From Pseudomonadota bacterium (GTDB taxonomy: Bacteria > Pseudomonadota > Alphaproteobacteria > SP197): a DNA stretch of 64,000 nucleotides. The translations under genes were made by a program, and so were the position numbers. The first letter of the stretch is position 1. Each line of letters starts with the position of its first letter. The stretch covers positions 1 through 64,000 of the forward strand of contig JBCCIS010000007.1 of the NCBI GenBank assembly GCA_039028155.1. The letters run 5' to 3'. The notes beneath the pieces were generated by a model that saw nothing but the letters and a program-made list of their open reading frames with translations, was not told the origin of the DNA and searched no databases. Of this stretch, positions 38,356 through 47,416 are shown piece after piece.

Positions 38356-39644
38356 TGGCAACGTTGCGTCTGGGAATTGCCGGCTTGGGCACGGTCGGTT
38401 GTGGCTTGCTGGCTCTGTTGCGCGACAACAAGGCGACCATCGAACAGCGCGCTGGAAGCGTGCTGGAGGTCAGTGCCGTCTCCGCCCGGGACAAATCGCG
38501 CGACCGTGGCGTCGACCTCGGCGGTATCGCCTGGACCGATGACGCCCGCGACTTGGCAGGTCGCGACGATGTCGATGTCGTCGTCGAGTTGATCGGCGGC
38601 GAAGACGGCGTCGCGCTCGATCTGGTGCGCGCCGCGGTTGGCGCCGGCAAGCATGTGGTGACCGCGAACAAGGCGCTGCTCGCCGTCCATGGTACCGAGA
38701 TCGCACGGCTCGCCGATGCCAATGGCGTGCATGTCGGTTACGAGGCCGCCGTCGCCGGCGGCATCCCGATCGTGAAGGCCTTGCGCGAAGGATTGGCCGG
38801 CAACCGGATCAAACGTCTCTACGGCATCCTGAACGGCACGTCGAACTACATCCTGACCCAGATGGGCCAGCATGGCGCGCCGTTTGCCGACGTGCTGGCC
38901 GAGGCCCAGGATCTTGGTTATGCCGAAGCCGATCCGACCTTGGATATCGGCGGCGGCGATGCCGCCCACAAACTTGCCATTCTGACCAGTCTGGCCTTCG
39001 GCCGGCCGGTGGATTTCGCCGGCGTCCATGTCGAGGGCATCCAACAGGTGACGCCTGAGGATATTGCGTTTGCCGCCGAACTCGGTTTTGACGTCAAGCT
39101 CTTAGGCATCGCCGAGGAGACGGAACACGGCATTGCCCAGCGGGTCCACCCCTGCATGGTGCCGCTCAACGCCAACATCGCCCACGTCAACGGTGTCTTC
39201 AACGCCGTGGAGGTGGAGAGCGATCAGGCCGATGTCACGACCTATGTCGGGCGGGGCGCGGGTGGCGGGCCTACCGCGTCGGCGGTGGCGGCGGACATCA
39301 TCGATATCGCGCGTGGCCTACGTTTGCCGCTGTTCAACATGCCTGCGGGCGATCTGGAAGACCAGCCCGGCGCCCCCATGGACCGGCGATTTGGCTGCTA
39401 CTACATTTGCCTGCACGTGGTCGACCAGCCCGGCGTTATCGCCGACATCTCAGCCATCCTTCGCGATCACGCGATCTCGCTTGAGAGCCTGCTGCAGCGC
39501 GGCCGCGACCCCGGGGAAAGGGTGCCCGTCGTGTTGACCACGCACGACACCGAAGAAGCCGCCATGATGGAAGCGCTGAAGCGGATCGCTGCGCTGGATG
39601 TCATGATCGAAGAACCGCGCATGATCAGAATTGAGAACCTGTAG
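38355..39644 (+). CDS. hom: Homoserine dehydrogenase
   Basis: A 429-residue enzyme that reduces aspartate semialdehyde to homoserine. GIAGLGTVGCGLLALL is the Rossmann nucleotide motif; VTANKALL, YEAAVAGGIPIVKALREGL and GILNGTSNYILTQM are family blocks including the catalytic lysine region with DVKLLGIAEE. The C-terminal ACT domain (YICLHVVDQPGVIADISAIL) is the threonine-feedback site. The ATG overlaps the preceding stop by one base. It sits in the hom-glpX-recJ order. Confidence 0.97.
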   Translation: MATLRLGIAGLGTVGCGLLALLRDNKATIEQRAGSVLEVSAVSARDKSRDRGVDLGGIAWTDDARDLAGRDDVDVVVELIGGEDGVALDLVRAAVGAGKHVVTANKALLAVHGTEIARLADANGVHVGYEAAVAGGIPIVKALREGLAGNRIKRLYGILNGTSNYILTQMGQHGAPFADVLAEAQDLGYAEADPTLDIGGGDAAHKLAILTSLAFGRPVDFAGVHVEGIQQVTPEDIAFAAELGFDVKLLGIAEETEHGIAQRVHPCMVPLNANIAHVNGVFNAVEVESDQADVTTYVGRGAGGGPTASAVAADIIDIARGLRLPLFNMPAGDLEDQPGAPMDRRFGCYYICLHVVDQPGVIADISAILRDHAISLESLLQRGRDPGERVPVVLTTHDTEEAAMMEALKRIAALDVMIEEPRMIRIENL

Positions 39645-39678
39645 CGTAGACTGCGGGGGAGCGAAAACAGGAGGAGCC

Positions 39679-40653
39679 ATGACGGAGCTGGGTCGGGATC
39701 TGGCACTGGAAGCCGTTCGAGTCACCGAAGCGGCCGCGGTCGCGGCGGCATCGTTGATGGGGCGCGGTGACGAAAAGGCCGCCGATCAGGTTGCCGTCGA
39801 CGCCATGCGCACATGGCTGAACGGTTTGGATATCGAAGGCACGGTGGTGATCGGCGAAGGCGAGCGCGACGAGGCGCCGATGCTCTATATCGGCGAGAAG
39901 GTCGGCACCGGGAAGGGGCCGAAGGTCGATATAGCGCTTGACCCCCTGGAAGGCACAACCATTTGCGCCACCGGCGGCGCCAACTCCCTTGCCGTCCTGG
40001 CGTTTGCCGAGGATGGCGGTTTCTTGAACGCGCCGGACACCTACATGGACAAGATCGCTGTTGGCGGCGGCCTGCCGGACGGCGTCATCGATCTCAACGA
40101 CAAGCCCAAGGCCAATCTGCACCGCCTTGCCGATGCCAAAGGCAAAAAGGTCGAGGATCTCGTTGTGTTGATCCTCAACCGTCCGCGTCATGCGGACCTG
40201 ATCGCCGCCGTACGCGATTCCGGGGCGCGTATTCGCTTGATCCAGGATGGTGACGTCGCTGGCGTCATCGCCACCACGCGGCCAGAGACAGGCATTGACA
40301 TCTATATGGGCATCGGCGGCGCACCCGAAGGTGTGCTGGCGGCGGCCGCGCTGCAGTGCATCGGCGGCCAGTTCCAGGGCAAGCTGCACTTCCGCAACGA
40401 CGATGAAAAGCTCCGCGCCGGCAAGATGGGCATCACCGATCTGGCCAAGACCTACAGCATCGGTGAGCTTGCGCACGGCGATATCTTCTTTTCGGCGACC
40501 GGTGTTACCGATGGCTGGATGCTGCGCGGCGTGCATCACCATGGCGATCAGGTGCAGACGGAGTCGATCGTCATGCGCTCGCGCAGCGGCACTGTGCGTA
40601 AGGTCTCGGCCGACCACAATCTGGCGCGCAAGACCTATCTGACCGGCAGCTAG
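39679..40653 (+). CDS. glpX: Fructose-1,6-bisphosphatase class II
   Basis: A 324-residue GlpX-type phosphatase. Landmarks are RVTEAAAVAAASLMGRGDEKAAD, GEGERDEAPMLYIGEKVG with acidic metal ligands, IALDPLEGTTI, and GIGGAPEGVLAAAALQCIGG. It hydrolyses fructose-1,6-bisphosphate for gluconeogenesis or the Calvin cycle with manganese. AGGAGG lies immediately upstream of the ATG at 39679. It is followed 5 bp later by recJ, consistent with co-transcription. Confidence 0.96.
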   Translation: MTELGRDLALEAVRVTEAAAVAAASLMGRGDEKAADQVAVDAMRTWLNGLDIEGTVVIGEGERDEAPMLYIGEKVGTGKGPKVDIALDPLEGTTICATGGANSLAVLAFAEDGGFLNAPDTYMDKIAVGGGLPDGVIDLNDKPKANLHRLADAKGKKVEDLVVLILNRPRHADLIAAVRDSGARIRLIQDGDVAGVIATTRPETGIDIYMGIGGAPEGVLAAAALQCIGGQFQGKLHFRNDDEKLRAGKMGITDLAKTYSIGELAHGDIFFSATGVTDGWMLRGVHHHGDQVQTESIVMRSRSGTVRKVSADHNLARKTYLTGS

Positions 40654-40658
40654 GCGTC

Positions 40659-42431
40659 ATGACGGACGCGGTCTTGGGTGTTGACCGGTCCGTAACCGGA
40701 CGCCGTTGGCGGCCGCGCCTTAAAGACGAGGCCCTGGCCTTGGCGCTTTCCCAGCGTCTTGATCTTCCTGATGTCGTGGCCCGCGTGCTTGCCGCGCGTG
40801 GCGTTGATCTCGACGGTGTCGAGGCATTCCTCAATCCAACTTTGCGATCGGCATTGCCGGATCCTCTCTCGCTTACCGATATGGAAGGCGCGGCGACGCG
40901 CCTTGCCGACGCGATCGAGTCCCAACAGACGATCGGCGTGTTCGGTGACTACGACGTCGACGGCGCGACGTCGTCGGCATTGTTGTCACGTTACGTGCGG
41001 GCAATCGGCGGCGCGATCGCCGTCCACATTCCCGACCGCATCAAGGAGGGGTACGGCCCAAACGCACCGGCGCTGGTCAGCTTGCGTGATCGAGGTGCAG
41101 GCGTTGTCGTCACCGTCGACTGCGGCATTGCCGCGCATGAACCGTTGCGCCTTGCGGCGGAGGCCGGCATCGACGTTGTCGTTCTGGATCATCACATGGC
41201 CGAGGCAGACCTGCCGCGTGCCCACGCCGTCGTCAATCCCAACCGTTTGGATGACAGCAGCGGCCTTGGGCAGCTTGCCGCGGTCGGTGTGACCTTCATG
41301 ACCGTGGTGGCGCTTAACCGGGTGCTGCGCCAGCGCGGCTGGTTCAAGGATCGGCCCGAACCCGACCTGATGGCTTGGCTCGATCTCGTCGCGCTGGGTA
41401 CGGTGTGTGACGCCGTGCCGCTGTCGGGTCTTAACCGCGCCTTCGTCGCCCAGGGATTGAAGGTTCTGAGCCGGCGCGGCAACACGGGCCTGAACGCACT
41501 GGCGGAGATCGCCGGCATCAGCGAAACACCGGGCGCGTACCATGCTGGTTTCGTGCTGGGGCCACGGATCAACGCAGGAGGACGCGTCGGCCAGCCTGAT
41601 CTCGGCGCGCGACTGTTGAGCACGGAGGACGCCGACGAGGCGGTCGGCATCGCCATGCGCCTCGATGATTTCAACACCGAGCGTCGCTCGCTTGAAAAGG
41701 CCGCCCTGAACGATGCGTTGGATCAGGCCGAAGCCGCCATGGCGTCGGACCCCAGTTTGGTCGTCGTTGCGTCCGAAGACTGGCATCCCGGCGTTATCGG
41801 CATTGTCGCGAGCCGTCTCGTCGACCGCTTTCATCGCCCGTTCGTCGTCGTATCGGTGTCTGACGGCGTCGGCAAGGGGTCGGGCCGCTCGGTGGCCGGC
41901 GTCGACTTGGGTGCGGCGGTCACGGCGGCGCGTCGGGCCGGTTTGTTGATCAACGGCGGCGGCCATCCCATGGCGGCCGGCATTACGGTTGGTGCCGACA
42001 AGCTCGGCGATGTCACGGCCTTCTTGCAGTCACACTTGGCGGACGCGGGTGCCAATGTAGCTGCGGTGCCGGACATGGGCATCGACGGTGCGTTGAGCGC
42101 CGCCGCGGCGACACCGGAGTTGGTCAAGACAGTCGAACGCGTTGGTCCGTTCGGCGTCGGTAACGCCGAGCCGCGCTTTGTCGTCGCCGACGCGACGGTC
42201 GTGCGGGCCGATGTCGTGGGGACCGACCACGTACGCTGCATTCTCGGCGGCGGCGACGGTGCGCGGTTGAAAGCAATTGCCTTCCGCGCCGCGGGGTCGC
42301 CGCTGGGTCAGACATTGATGAATGCGGGTGGTGCGCCGCTGCACGTTGCCGGTCACTTGCGGGCCGACCGCTGGCAGGGCCGGGAAGGTGCGCAGCTGGT
42401 CGTCGAGGACGTCGCGCCCGCCAGGTCCTGA
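40659..42431 (+). CDS. recJ: Single-stranded-DNA-specific exonuclease RecJ
   Basis: A 590-residue DHH-superfamily nuclease. Motifs I-IV include GVFGDYDVDGATSSALLSRY, VVLDHHMAEADLPRAHAVV (the DHH triad), LDLVALGTVCDAVPLSGLNR, and the DHHA1 domain GIVASRLVDRFHRPFVV with INGGGHPMAAGIT. The C-terminal OB fold follows. It degrades ssDNA 5' to 3' in recombination and mismatch repair, using manganese or magnesium. Its stop is 6 bp from the convergent creatininase-family gene. Confidence 0.97.
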   Translation: MTDAVLGVDRSVTGRRWRPRLKDEALALALSQRLDLPDVVARVLAARGVDLDGVEAFLNPTLRSALPDPLSLTDMEGAATRLADAIESQQTIGVFGDYDVDGATSSALLSRYVRAIGGAIAVHIPDRIKEGYGPNAPALVSLRDRGAGVVVTVDCGIAAHEPLRLAAEAGIDVVVLDHHMAEADLPRAHAVVNPNRLDDSSGLGQLAAVGVTFMTVVALNRVLRQRGWFKDRPEPDLMAWLDLVALGTVCDAVPLSGLNRAFVAQGLKVLSRRGNTGLNALAEIAGISETPGAYHAGFVLGPRINAGGRVGQPDLGARLLSTEDADEAVGIAMRLDDFNTERRSLEKAALNDALDQAEAAMASDPSLVVVASEDWHPGVIGIVASRLVDRFHRPFVVVSVSDGVGKGSGRSVAGVDLGAAVTAARRAGLLINGGGHPMAAGITVGADKLGDVTAFLQSHLADAGANVAAVPDMGIDGALSAAAATPELVKTVERVGPFGVGNAEPRFVVADATVVRADVVGTDHVRCILGGGDGARLKAIAFRAAGSPLGQTLMNAGGAPLHVAGHLRADRWQGREGAQLVVEDVAPARS

Positions 42432-42437
42432 GGTTGG

Positions 42438-43217
42438 CTACACCCGCCGAATGGCGCCCAGTTCCTTGATGACTGCTTCGGCGATGCGATCGGCGACGAT
42501 GGTCATCAGCTTCGCGCCGGACTCCGCGTTGGAACCATCGGTCGGTGCCAGCACGCCGGTTTCGTTCGCCCAGCTCATGTCGGGCGGGAAGATGTCATAG
42601 GGTGGAAATGCCGGAAATTCGTGCTGGGGCAGGCGGTCCATATGGACGAGATCGGGACTTGCCGACAGCATGATCGAGGTTTCTAGGAGCGCGGCATGTT
42701 CGTACTCAATTGTGCCTGGCGGCCGCTCGAAACATGCCTTCAGGACATCCTCATCGGCCATTTCCCACCATGCCGTGCTCAGCATGCGCATCTCGCCTTC
42801 CGGCAGGCCGGCCTCGCCAATCGCGCGGTGGCAGGCCTCGGTGACGAACCAGGTGTTCTCGAAGTGGCCGTTGATCAGCGCCACGCGCCGCACGCCCTTT
42901 TCCATCAGGTCGACCAGCACCTCGGCCGCGACGGCCGAGAGCGTGTTGCCAGTCAGGCCGATATTGCCAGTGCGATGGTGGCCGCCGCCGGTGCGCATCT
43001 GCGACTTGTAGCCCCAGTGAATCGCCGGCGCGATGACGGCATCGACTCGCTCGGCGACGAGCTCGCAGGTGTGGACCGCGATGATGGTGTCGGTCGCCAG
43101 GGGCAGGTGTCTGCCGTGGCCTTCATTGGCGCCGATCGGCAACAGCACGATGGCGCCAGCCTCGAAACGCTCACCGACTTCCTGCCATGTCATCTGGGGA
43201 ATGTGATGCTGGGACAT
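42438..43217 (-). CDS. Creatininase-family amidohydrolase
   Basis: A 259-residue protein with LLPIGANEGHGRHLPLATDTIIA (metal-binding E-x-H-x-x-H-x-P-x-x-T-D) and HHRTGNIGLTGNT, INGHFENTWFV and EYEHAALLETSIML. The family includes creatininase, FAPy deformylases (ArfB) and mycofactocin peptidase MftE. The exact substrate is unknown. It lies 7 bp after an ABC binding protein gene and 1.1 kb after a deacylase, all on one strand, so it is probably the third gene of a salvage or degradation cassette. Confidence 0.85.
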   Translation of the reverse strand: MSQHHIPQMTWQEVGERFEAGAIVLLPIGANEGHGRHLPLATDTIIAVHTCELVAERVDAVIAPAIHWGYKSQMRTGGGHHRTGNIGLTGNTLSAVAAEVLVDLMEKGVRRVALINGHFENTWFVTEACHRAIGEAGLPEGEMRMLSTAWWEMADEDVLKACFERPPGTIEYEHAALLETSIMLSASPDLVHMDRLPQHEFPAFPPYDIFPPDMSWANETGVLAPTDGSNAESGAKLMTIVADRIAEAVIKELGAIRRV

Positions 43218-43224
43218 GATGAAC

Positions 43225-44310
43225 CTATTGTGCCTGGAGCCAGAGTGAGTGCGACCAGCCCTGTGCCGGCGCCTGCGCCAGGACGCCGCCTTCCTCGAGG
43301 CGATTGATGGTGACCTCGTAGGATTCGGGCGTCAGCAAGCCCAGGAAGTCGTCGGTCGGTCCGATCAGCCGTCCGACCTCGGTAATCATATGGAGCTGAT
43401 GATCGCGCGAAGCCGTGGGGTCCTCCATCGCCTGCAGGACCAGTTGGACGGCGGTGTCGCGGCGGGCCAGCGCCGAGCGCCAACCCTTCAGCGATGCTCT
43501 CAGGAAGCGGACGATCTGGTCGACCTTGTCGGTGTCGCTCAGCGCTGACTGGGTCGCATAGATACCATCCTGCAATGTCGCCACGCCCAGTTCCTCGAAA
43601 TCGAAGATGGTCATGTTGTTGGCGTTGAAGCCGCGTTCTTCGAGCATGCCAAGCTCGTTATAGGTCTGTGCGGTGATGCAGTCGGCGGTGCCGTCGATAA
43701 GGTCGCTGACACCGACCGCACGGTCGACCAGCGTGATGCCATCGTCCGACCCGTCGAGCGGTATGCCGAGGCTGCTGAACCAGGCGCGCACGGTGAACTC
43801 GTCACCGCCCTTGTTGAACGCGACGGTCTTGCCGCGCAGATCCTCCGGCGTTTCGATGCCGGCGGCATCACGGCATGTGACCGTCTGGCCGGAGAACTGA
43901 AAGATCTGCGCGATGTTGACCAGTGACGCGCCGCGCTCGCTGGCATAAAGGACCGGCGGCAGCCAGTCGATCGCGACATCGGCCGATCCGTTTCTTAGGG
44001 CACTGAGCGGGTCGATGTCCGGGCCGCCCGGCAGGATGGTGACGTCGAGGCCTTCTTCCGCATAGAACCCGTTTGCCTGGGCGACGTAGTAGCCGGCGAA
44101 CTGTGCCTGGGGCAGCCACTTGATCTGCAGGGTGAAGGGTTCGAGTGGACGAGGCTCCGCGTCCTCCGCTTCTGCTGCCGCCTCTTCGGCGGCGCTCTCG
44201 AGCTGCTGGACCTCGCCCTCGACCGTGGATTCGCCGGTTTCCCCGTCCTCTTGGGCCGACGCGGGCCACGCCAGAACCAGACACCACACAAGCACCAGAT
44301 AACGCATCAT
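43225..44310 (-). CDS. NMT1/THI5-like ABC transporter substrate-binding protein
   Basis: A 361-residue exported protein. After a signal peptide (LVLVWCLVLAWPASAQ) there is an acidic linker, then a THI5/ThiY-like domain: QIKWLPQAQFAGYYVAQANG, TILPGGPDIDPLSALRNGSAD and WLPPVLYASERGASLVNIAQIF. The THI5 cysteine cluster is absent, as expected for a binding protein. No permease or ATPase is adjacent, which is unusual. ATGs at 44310 and 44307 are both possible; a TTG opens the frame at 44322. Confidence 0.85.
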   Translation of the reverse strand: MMRYLVLVWCLVLAWPASAQEDGETGESTVEGEVQQLESAAEEAAAEAEDAEPRPLEPFTLQIKWLPQAQFAGYYVAQANGFYAEEGLDVTILPGGPDIDPLSALRNGSADVAIDWLPPVLYASERGASLVNIAQIFQFSGQTVTCRDAAGIETPEDLRGKTVAFNKGGDEFTVRAWFSSLGIPLDGSDDGITLVDRAVGVSDLIDGTADCITAQTYNELGMLEERGFNANNMTIFDFEELGVATLQDGIYATQSALSDTDKVDQIVRFLRASLKGWRSALARRDTAVQLVLQAMEDPTASRDHQLHMITEVGRLIGPTDDFLGLLTPESYEVTINRLEEGGVLAQAPAQGWSHSLWLQAQ

Positions 44311-44326
44311 AGAGAATCCCAACCGC

Positions 44327-45607
44327 TCAATGTGGTTCGGTACCGCACCAGTCGGCCATGAACAAGGCCACCGATTTTGTCACGCGCAGCAAAGAGTTCA
44401 GCTCGACCCGTTCGTCGAAACCGTGAATACGTTCGCTGATCGGGCCATAGACCAGGGCGGGCGTGTCGTCATAGAGCACGGAAACCCGCGCGTCGAGATA
44501 GGCGGGCGTGGCGCCGGACGCAAGGTCCTGTTCGAACACCGTTGAATGAACCCGCCGGAGGCAGGCCTCGGCTTCGCTGCCTTCTTCCAGCACATACCCT
44601 TCCGAGGTGAAGCCGTTATAGGTGATCGACGGCGGATGGTTGGACAGATAGGGGTGGTCGCGCGTCGCGCCGGCGATGGCCGTTTCGATGGCGCGCTGAG
44701 CGTCCTTCACCTTGGTCCCGGGATAAAGTGCGGCGCGCACGTCCAGCCGGCACCAGCACGGCACCGACGAGGCCCAGTCACCGCCTTCAATCTTGCCGAC
44801 ATTGATGGTGATCGGCTTGTCCATGTCTTCGAAATAGCGGTGTTCGTCCTTCTCGGCGTTGAGCTCGTCTTCCAGCGCCTGCAACGCGTCGATGATGCGG
44901 TAGGCCGCGGTGATCGCGCTGTTGCCGCTGCCGGACTCCGCGACATGAGCGGGCCGACCGCGGATCTCGACCTGGAACCAGACGACCCCGACATTGGCGC
45001 GCACCAGGCTGTCATGGGTCGGCTCGGTGATCAGCGCGGCGTCAGCGTGATAGCCGCGCACCAGGCAGGAGAGCGCGCCGTTGCCGGTGCATTCTTCTTC
45101 TGTGACCGACTGGAAATAGACATGGGCCGCCGGCTGTACACCGGCCTGTCTCAAAGCGTCATAGGCGAACAGGTTGGCGGCCAGGCCGGCCTTCATGTCG
45201 CCAGAGCCGCGGCCGTGCATCCAGCCGTCTTTGATGGCGGGCTCATAGGGCGGGAAGCTCCACATGTCGACCGGGCCGGTCGGTACCACGTCGATATGGC
45301 CGTTCAGGATCAACGAGCGGCCGGCCGCCTCGCGCGGGCGGTGCGTGCCCACCACGTTGATCGCGTTGTCATAGTTGACACAGACCGGCGAGAAGCCGGG
45401 ATGGTCCTTGATCGTGTCGACATCGATCGCCCAGCGGTCCATGGCCAGCCCGCGCTGTTTCATGGCGTCATGCATGAAATCCTGGGCCGTGTGCTCCTGG
45501 CCACGCTGGGAGGGGAAGCGCACGAGTTCCTGCAGAAACGCAACCTGATCGTCGAACAGGTTATCGACCGCCTGGGTGATGGCGTGGGCAAGGGTGGAAT
45601 CGGTCAT
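44327..45607 (-). CDS. ArgE/DapE/ACY1-family deacylase (M20), YlmB-like candidate
   Basis: A 426-residue zinc peptidase-fold deacylase. Metal ligands appear in LILNGHIDVVPTG, RGSGDMKAGLAANLF and SVTEEECTGNGAL with ITEPTHDSLV; a dimerisation lid is inserted between. Substrate is not determined by motif. B. subtilis YlmB, a formylaminopyrimidine deformylase of this family, is of similar length and works with the ThiY transporter, and here a ThiY-like binding protein gene is next. The ATG at 45607 has AGAGGA upstream. Confidence 0.85.
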   Translation of the reverse strand: MTDSTLAHAITQAVDNLFDDQVAFLQELVRFPSQRGQEHTAQDFMHDAMKQRGLAMDRWAIDVDTIKDHPGFSPVCVNYDNAINVVGTHRPREAAGRSLILNGHIDVVPTGPVDMWSFPPYEPAIKDGWMHGRGSGDMKAGLAANLFAYDALRQAGVQPAAHVYFQSVTEEECTGNGALSCLVRGYHADAALITEPTHDSLVRANVGVVWFQVEIRGRPAHVAESGSGNSAITAAYRIIDALQALEDELNAEKDEHRYFEDMDKPITINVGKIEGGDWASSVPCWCRLDVRAALYPGTKVKDAQRAIETAIAGATRDHPYLSNHPPSITYNGFTSEGYVLEEGSEAEACLRRVHSTVFEQDLASGATPAYLDARVSVLYDDTPALVYGPISERIHGFDERVELNSLLRVTKSVALFMADWCGTEPH

Positions 45608-45766
45608 GGGTCCTCTGGATAGGGCGGCGCAGGCGGTCCCGGCCACTATAGCCTGCCCGCCCGCTGCCCGCACAGGGCCCCGCGCGGGGTGTGATCCAGC
45701 CCCCTTGATTTCGCGCGGTCGAACCTATATGTCACGCTTTCTTCTGCCGCCAGGCCGACCCACAGC

Positions 45767-45841
45767 GTCCCCTTCGTCTAGCGGTTAGGACACCACCCTT
45801 TCACGGTGGAGACAGGGGTTCGATTCCCCTAGGGGATGCCA
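45767..45841 (+). tRNA. tRNA-Glu (anticodon TTC)
   Basis: Acceptor GTCCCCT (45767-45773) pairs with AGGGGAT (45831-45837); D-arm GTCTAGCGGTTAGGAC, anticodon stem CCACC/GGTGG with loop CTTTCAC (anticodon TTC), T-arm GGGGTTCGATTCCCC, and encoded CCA at 45839-45841. A foreign-looking AT-rich segment starts immediately after it. Confidence 0.97.
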
Positions 45842-45964
45842 TCTTTATCTGGTGAGGTGAGCAGGTCTAGTGGAGCCTGCAGGAAACTCTGACAGCAAGC
45901 TCCTGGCGCTCGATTGCTCGATCAACACTCTCTGCTAACGCTAAAGTCGGATTTGCGAGATTGA

Positions 45965-45993
45965 TTGACCTGGTTGAGGCTAAGTGATGGTAT
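45965..45993 (+). promoter_or_regulatory. Possible promoter of the toxin-antitoxin island
   Basis: TTGACC (45965-45970) and TGGTAT (45988-45993) are spaced 17 bases apart, 40 bases before the first island gene. The -10 match is weak. Confidence 0.3.
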
Positions 45994-46032
45994 TCAACTA
46001 GGTCTGCATCATAGAGAGTATTGATTACTACG

Positions 46033-46749
46033 ATGGACAAGGTGGATCTTGTAAGTGCCTCTGCTCGGGCCGGTGCGATTTTCGAGGAGCCGTTTCTCGG
46101 TTGGTCGCCAGCAATTCCGACACGTTTCTTCAAAGCGCTTTACACTACTTTAAACGACGAAGTGTCCATTCAACCGACTGACCTAGTAGGTACATCCGGA
46201 AATTCCCTAGGCGACTATAGTGCGACACTCAAAATCTATGGCGGAAGCGATACAATTACGCTCCGTCCAAATGGCGTATTGGTCGACTTTCCAACCATAA
46301 CGCCTGACCGAATCAACTTTGCCGACGACATAATGCTGAAAGCCTACAACGGCTTTCTGGGAGAGTTTGCGGAGGTCAAAGTTACTTCAGTTGAGGCAAA
46401 CTCTAGCTGGCATTTAAGACTGGGTGATGGAGATCAGCTTTCGCGCATACTCGACTTAGGTACACATCCCGACCTTAGAGTTAAGTCAGAAGCTTATTCT
46501 GGTCATACCCTGCAACCTGCTATTCGATTCAGCCTGGTTGACGATAATGGTGTGTGGAGTGCGAGAGCTACCATCGAGAGATCTGTGCTAACCGACGCTA
46601 ACCTATTCATTTTAAGGGAATTTGCGCTTCACGACACATCTGAATTTGGAGTGCCAGAAGAGCAGTTTGAATTAGTCAGGAGAATCGACAATATGATACT
46701 AGGTAAAATCGGCCTAAACTTAGAGAATTCTGTTAAGAGTCATGAGTAA
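46033..46749 (+). CDS. Unknown protein, first gene of the RES/Xre island
   Basis: A 238-residue soluble protein that I do not recognise. The start used is the ATG at 46033 (MDKVDLVSASARAGAIF); a TTG at 46021 is also open. Secondary-structure-like features are an N-terminal helix pair, a beta-rich middle (YSATLKIYGGSDTITLRPNG) and a mixed C-terminal half ending in a helix (VRRIDNMILGKIGLN). It has no signal peptide or membrane segment. Its last 8 bases overlap the antitoxin start, so it belongs to the same operon. Codon use is AT-rich like the two genes after it. Confidence 0.75.
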   Translation: MDKVDLVSASARAGAIFEEPFLGWSPAIPTRFFKALYTTLNDEVSIQPTDLVGTSGNSLGDYSATLKIYGGSDTITLRPNGVLVDFPTITPDRINFADDIMLKAYNGFLGEFAEVKVTSVEANSSWHLRLGDGDQLSRILDLGTHPDLRVKSEAYSGHTLQPAIRFSLVDDNGVWSARATIERSVLTDANLFILREFALHDTSEFGVPEEQFELVRRIDNMILGKIGLNLENSVKSHE

Positions 46750-47416
46750 CATTTCTGCTTCGAAGTTGGCTCCAAGAGTTGGTGCAAACAGCCTGAGGCT
46801 CAACCCGGGGATGTCCAACTCACTCGGCCATCAAGCGTCAAACCGGTTTGTCGAAGTCAGAACCGCTGGCTCCGTGCGCGGGGCAGATTCGCGTTTCATT
46901 TACAAGGTATCGAGCAAAAACGTTCGGACGAAGCTTGAAGACGTGGAGTTTCGACTGGCAGAACTTGAGCGAGCCTCACTTAAGCCCGGTTCTGTTTTTG
47001 CTGATCAGGTCTTCATTGCTCACAGTAAGAATAATACCTGGGGATCTGGACGTCGCCAAAAGTCAACCGGGATTGTGGAGGCATTTTGCAAGATTTGCCA
47101 GAGATGGCAGCTCGATTTGATGTCGATGATCATGTTGTTGCACCTTGAAAATGTACCGGATCTTGCATCCAGGATACTGAGCGGTGAACAGTCGGTTTTG
47201 CCGGGCGATGTAGAAGATAGGATGACATATGTAGTCGCAATTAGCCTGGGTTTAGGAGCAGTCTTTGATGATGATGCTGCTGCAGAGCTGGATTGGCTAA
47301 CGTCACCGCGCGAAGAGCTGCGAGGAGAAACTGCTCTCTCCTACATGCTTGAAGGCACTTTCCTCAACATCTTACACGTAAACGATTTTGTCGAAGAATT
47401 GCGCGGACTGAAGTAA
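46742..47416 (+). CDS. Xre/MbcA/ParS-type antitoxin of a RES toxin
   Basis: A 224-residue protein. The last about 70 residues match the DUF2384 toxin-binding domain: RMTYVVAISLGLGAVFDDD, then ELDWLTSPREELRGETALSY and MLEGTFLNILHVNDFVEEL. A helical region before it (IVEAFCKICQRWQLDLMSM) fits the Xre-like helix-turn-helix. The N-terminal about 110 residues are extra and basic. Such antitoxins neutralise RES-domain NAD-degrading toxins and repress their own operon. The stop is directly followed by the toxin frame. Confidence 0.75.
   Translation: MSNISASKLAPRVGANSLRLNPGMSNSLGHQASNRFVEVRTAGSVRGADSRFIYKVSSKNVRTKLEDVEFRLAELERASLKPGSVFADQVFIAHSKNNTWGSGRRQKSTGIVEAFCKICQRWQLDLMSMIMLLHLENVPDLASRILSGEQSVLPGDVEDRMTYVVAISLGLGAVFDDDAAAELDWLTSPREELRGETALSYMLEGTFLNILHVNDFVEELRGLK

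Noticed and set aside
45867-46133. Minus-strand 88-residue ORF at the left of the island
   Set aside because: It overlaps the start of the unknown gene in antisense, lacks family resemblance and a clear ribosome site; AT-rich DNA of this size yields such frames by chance.
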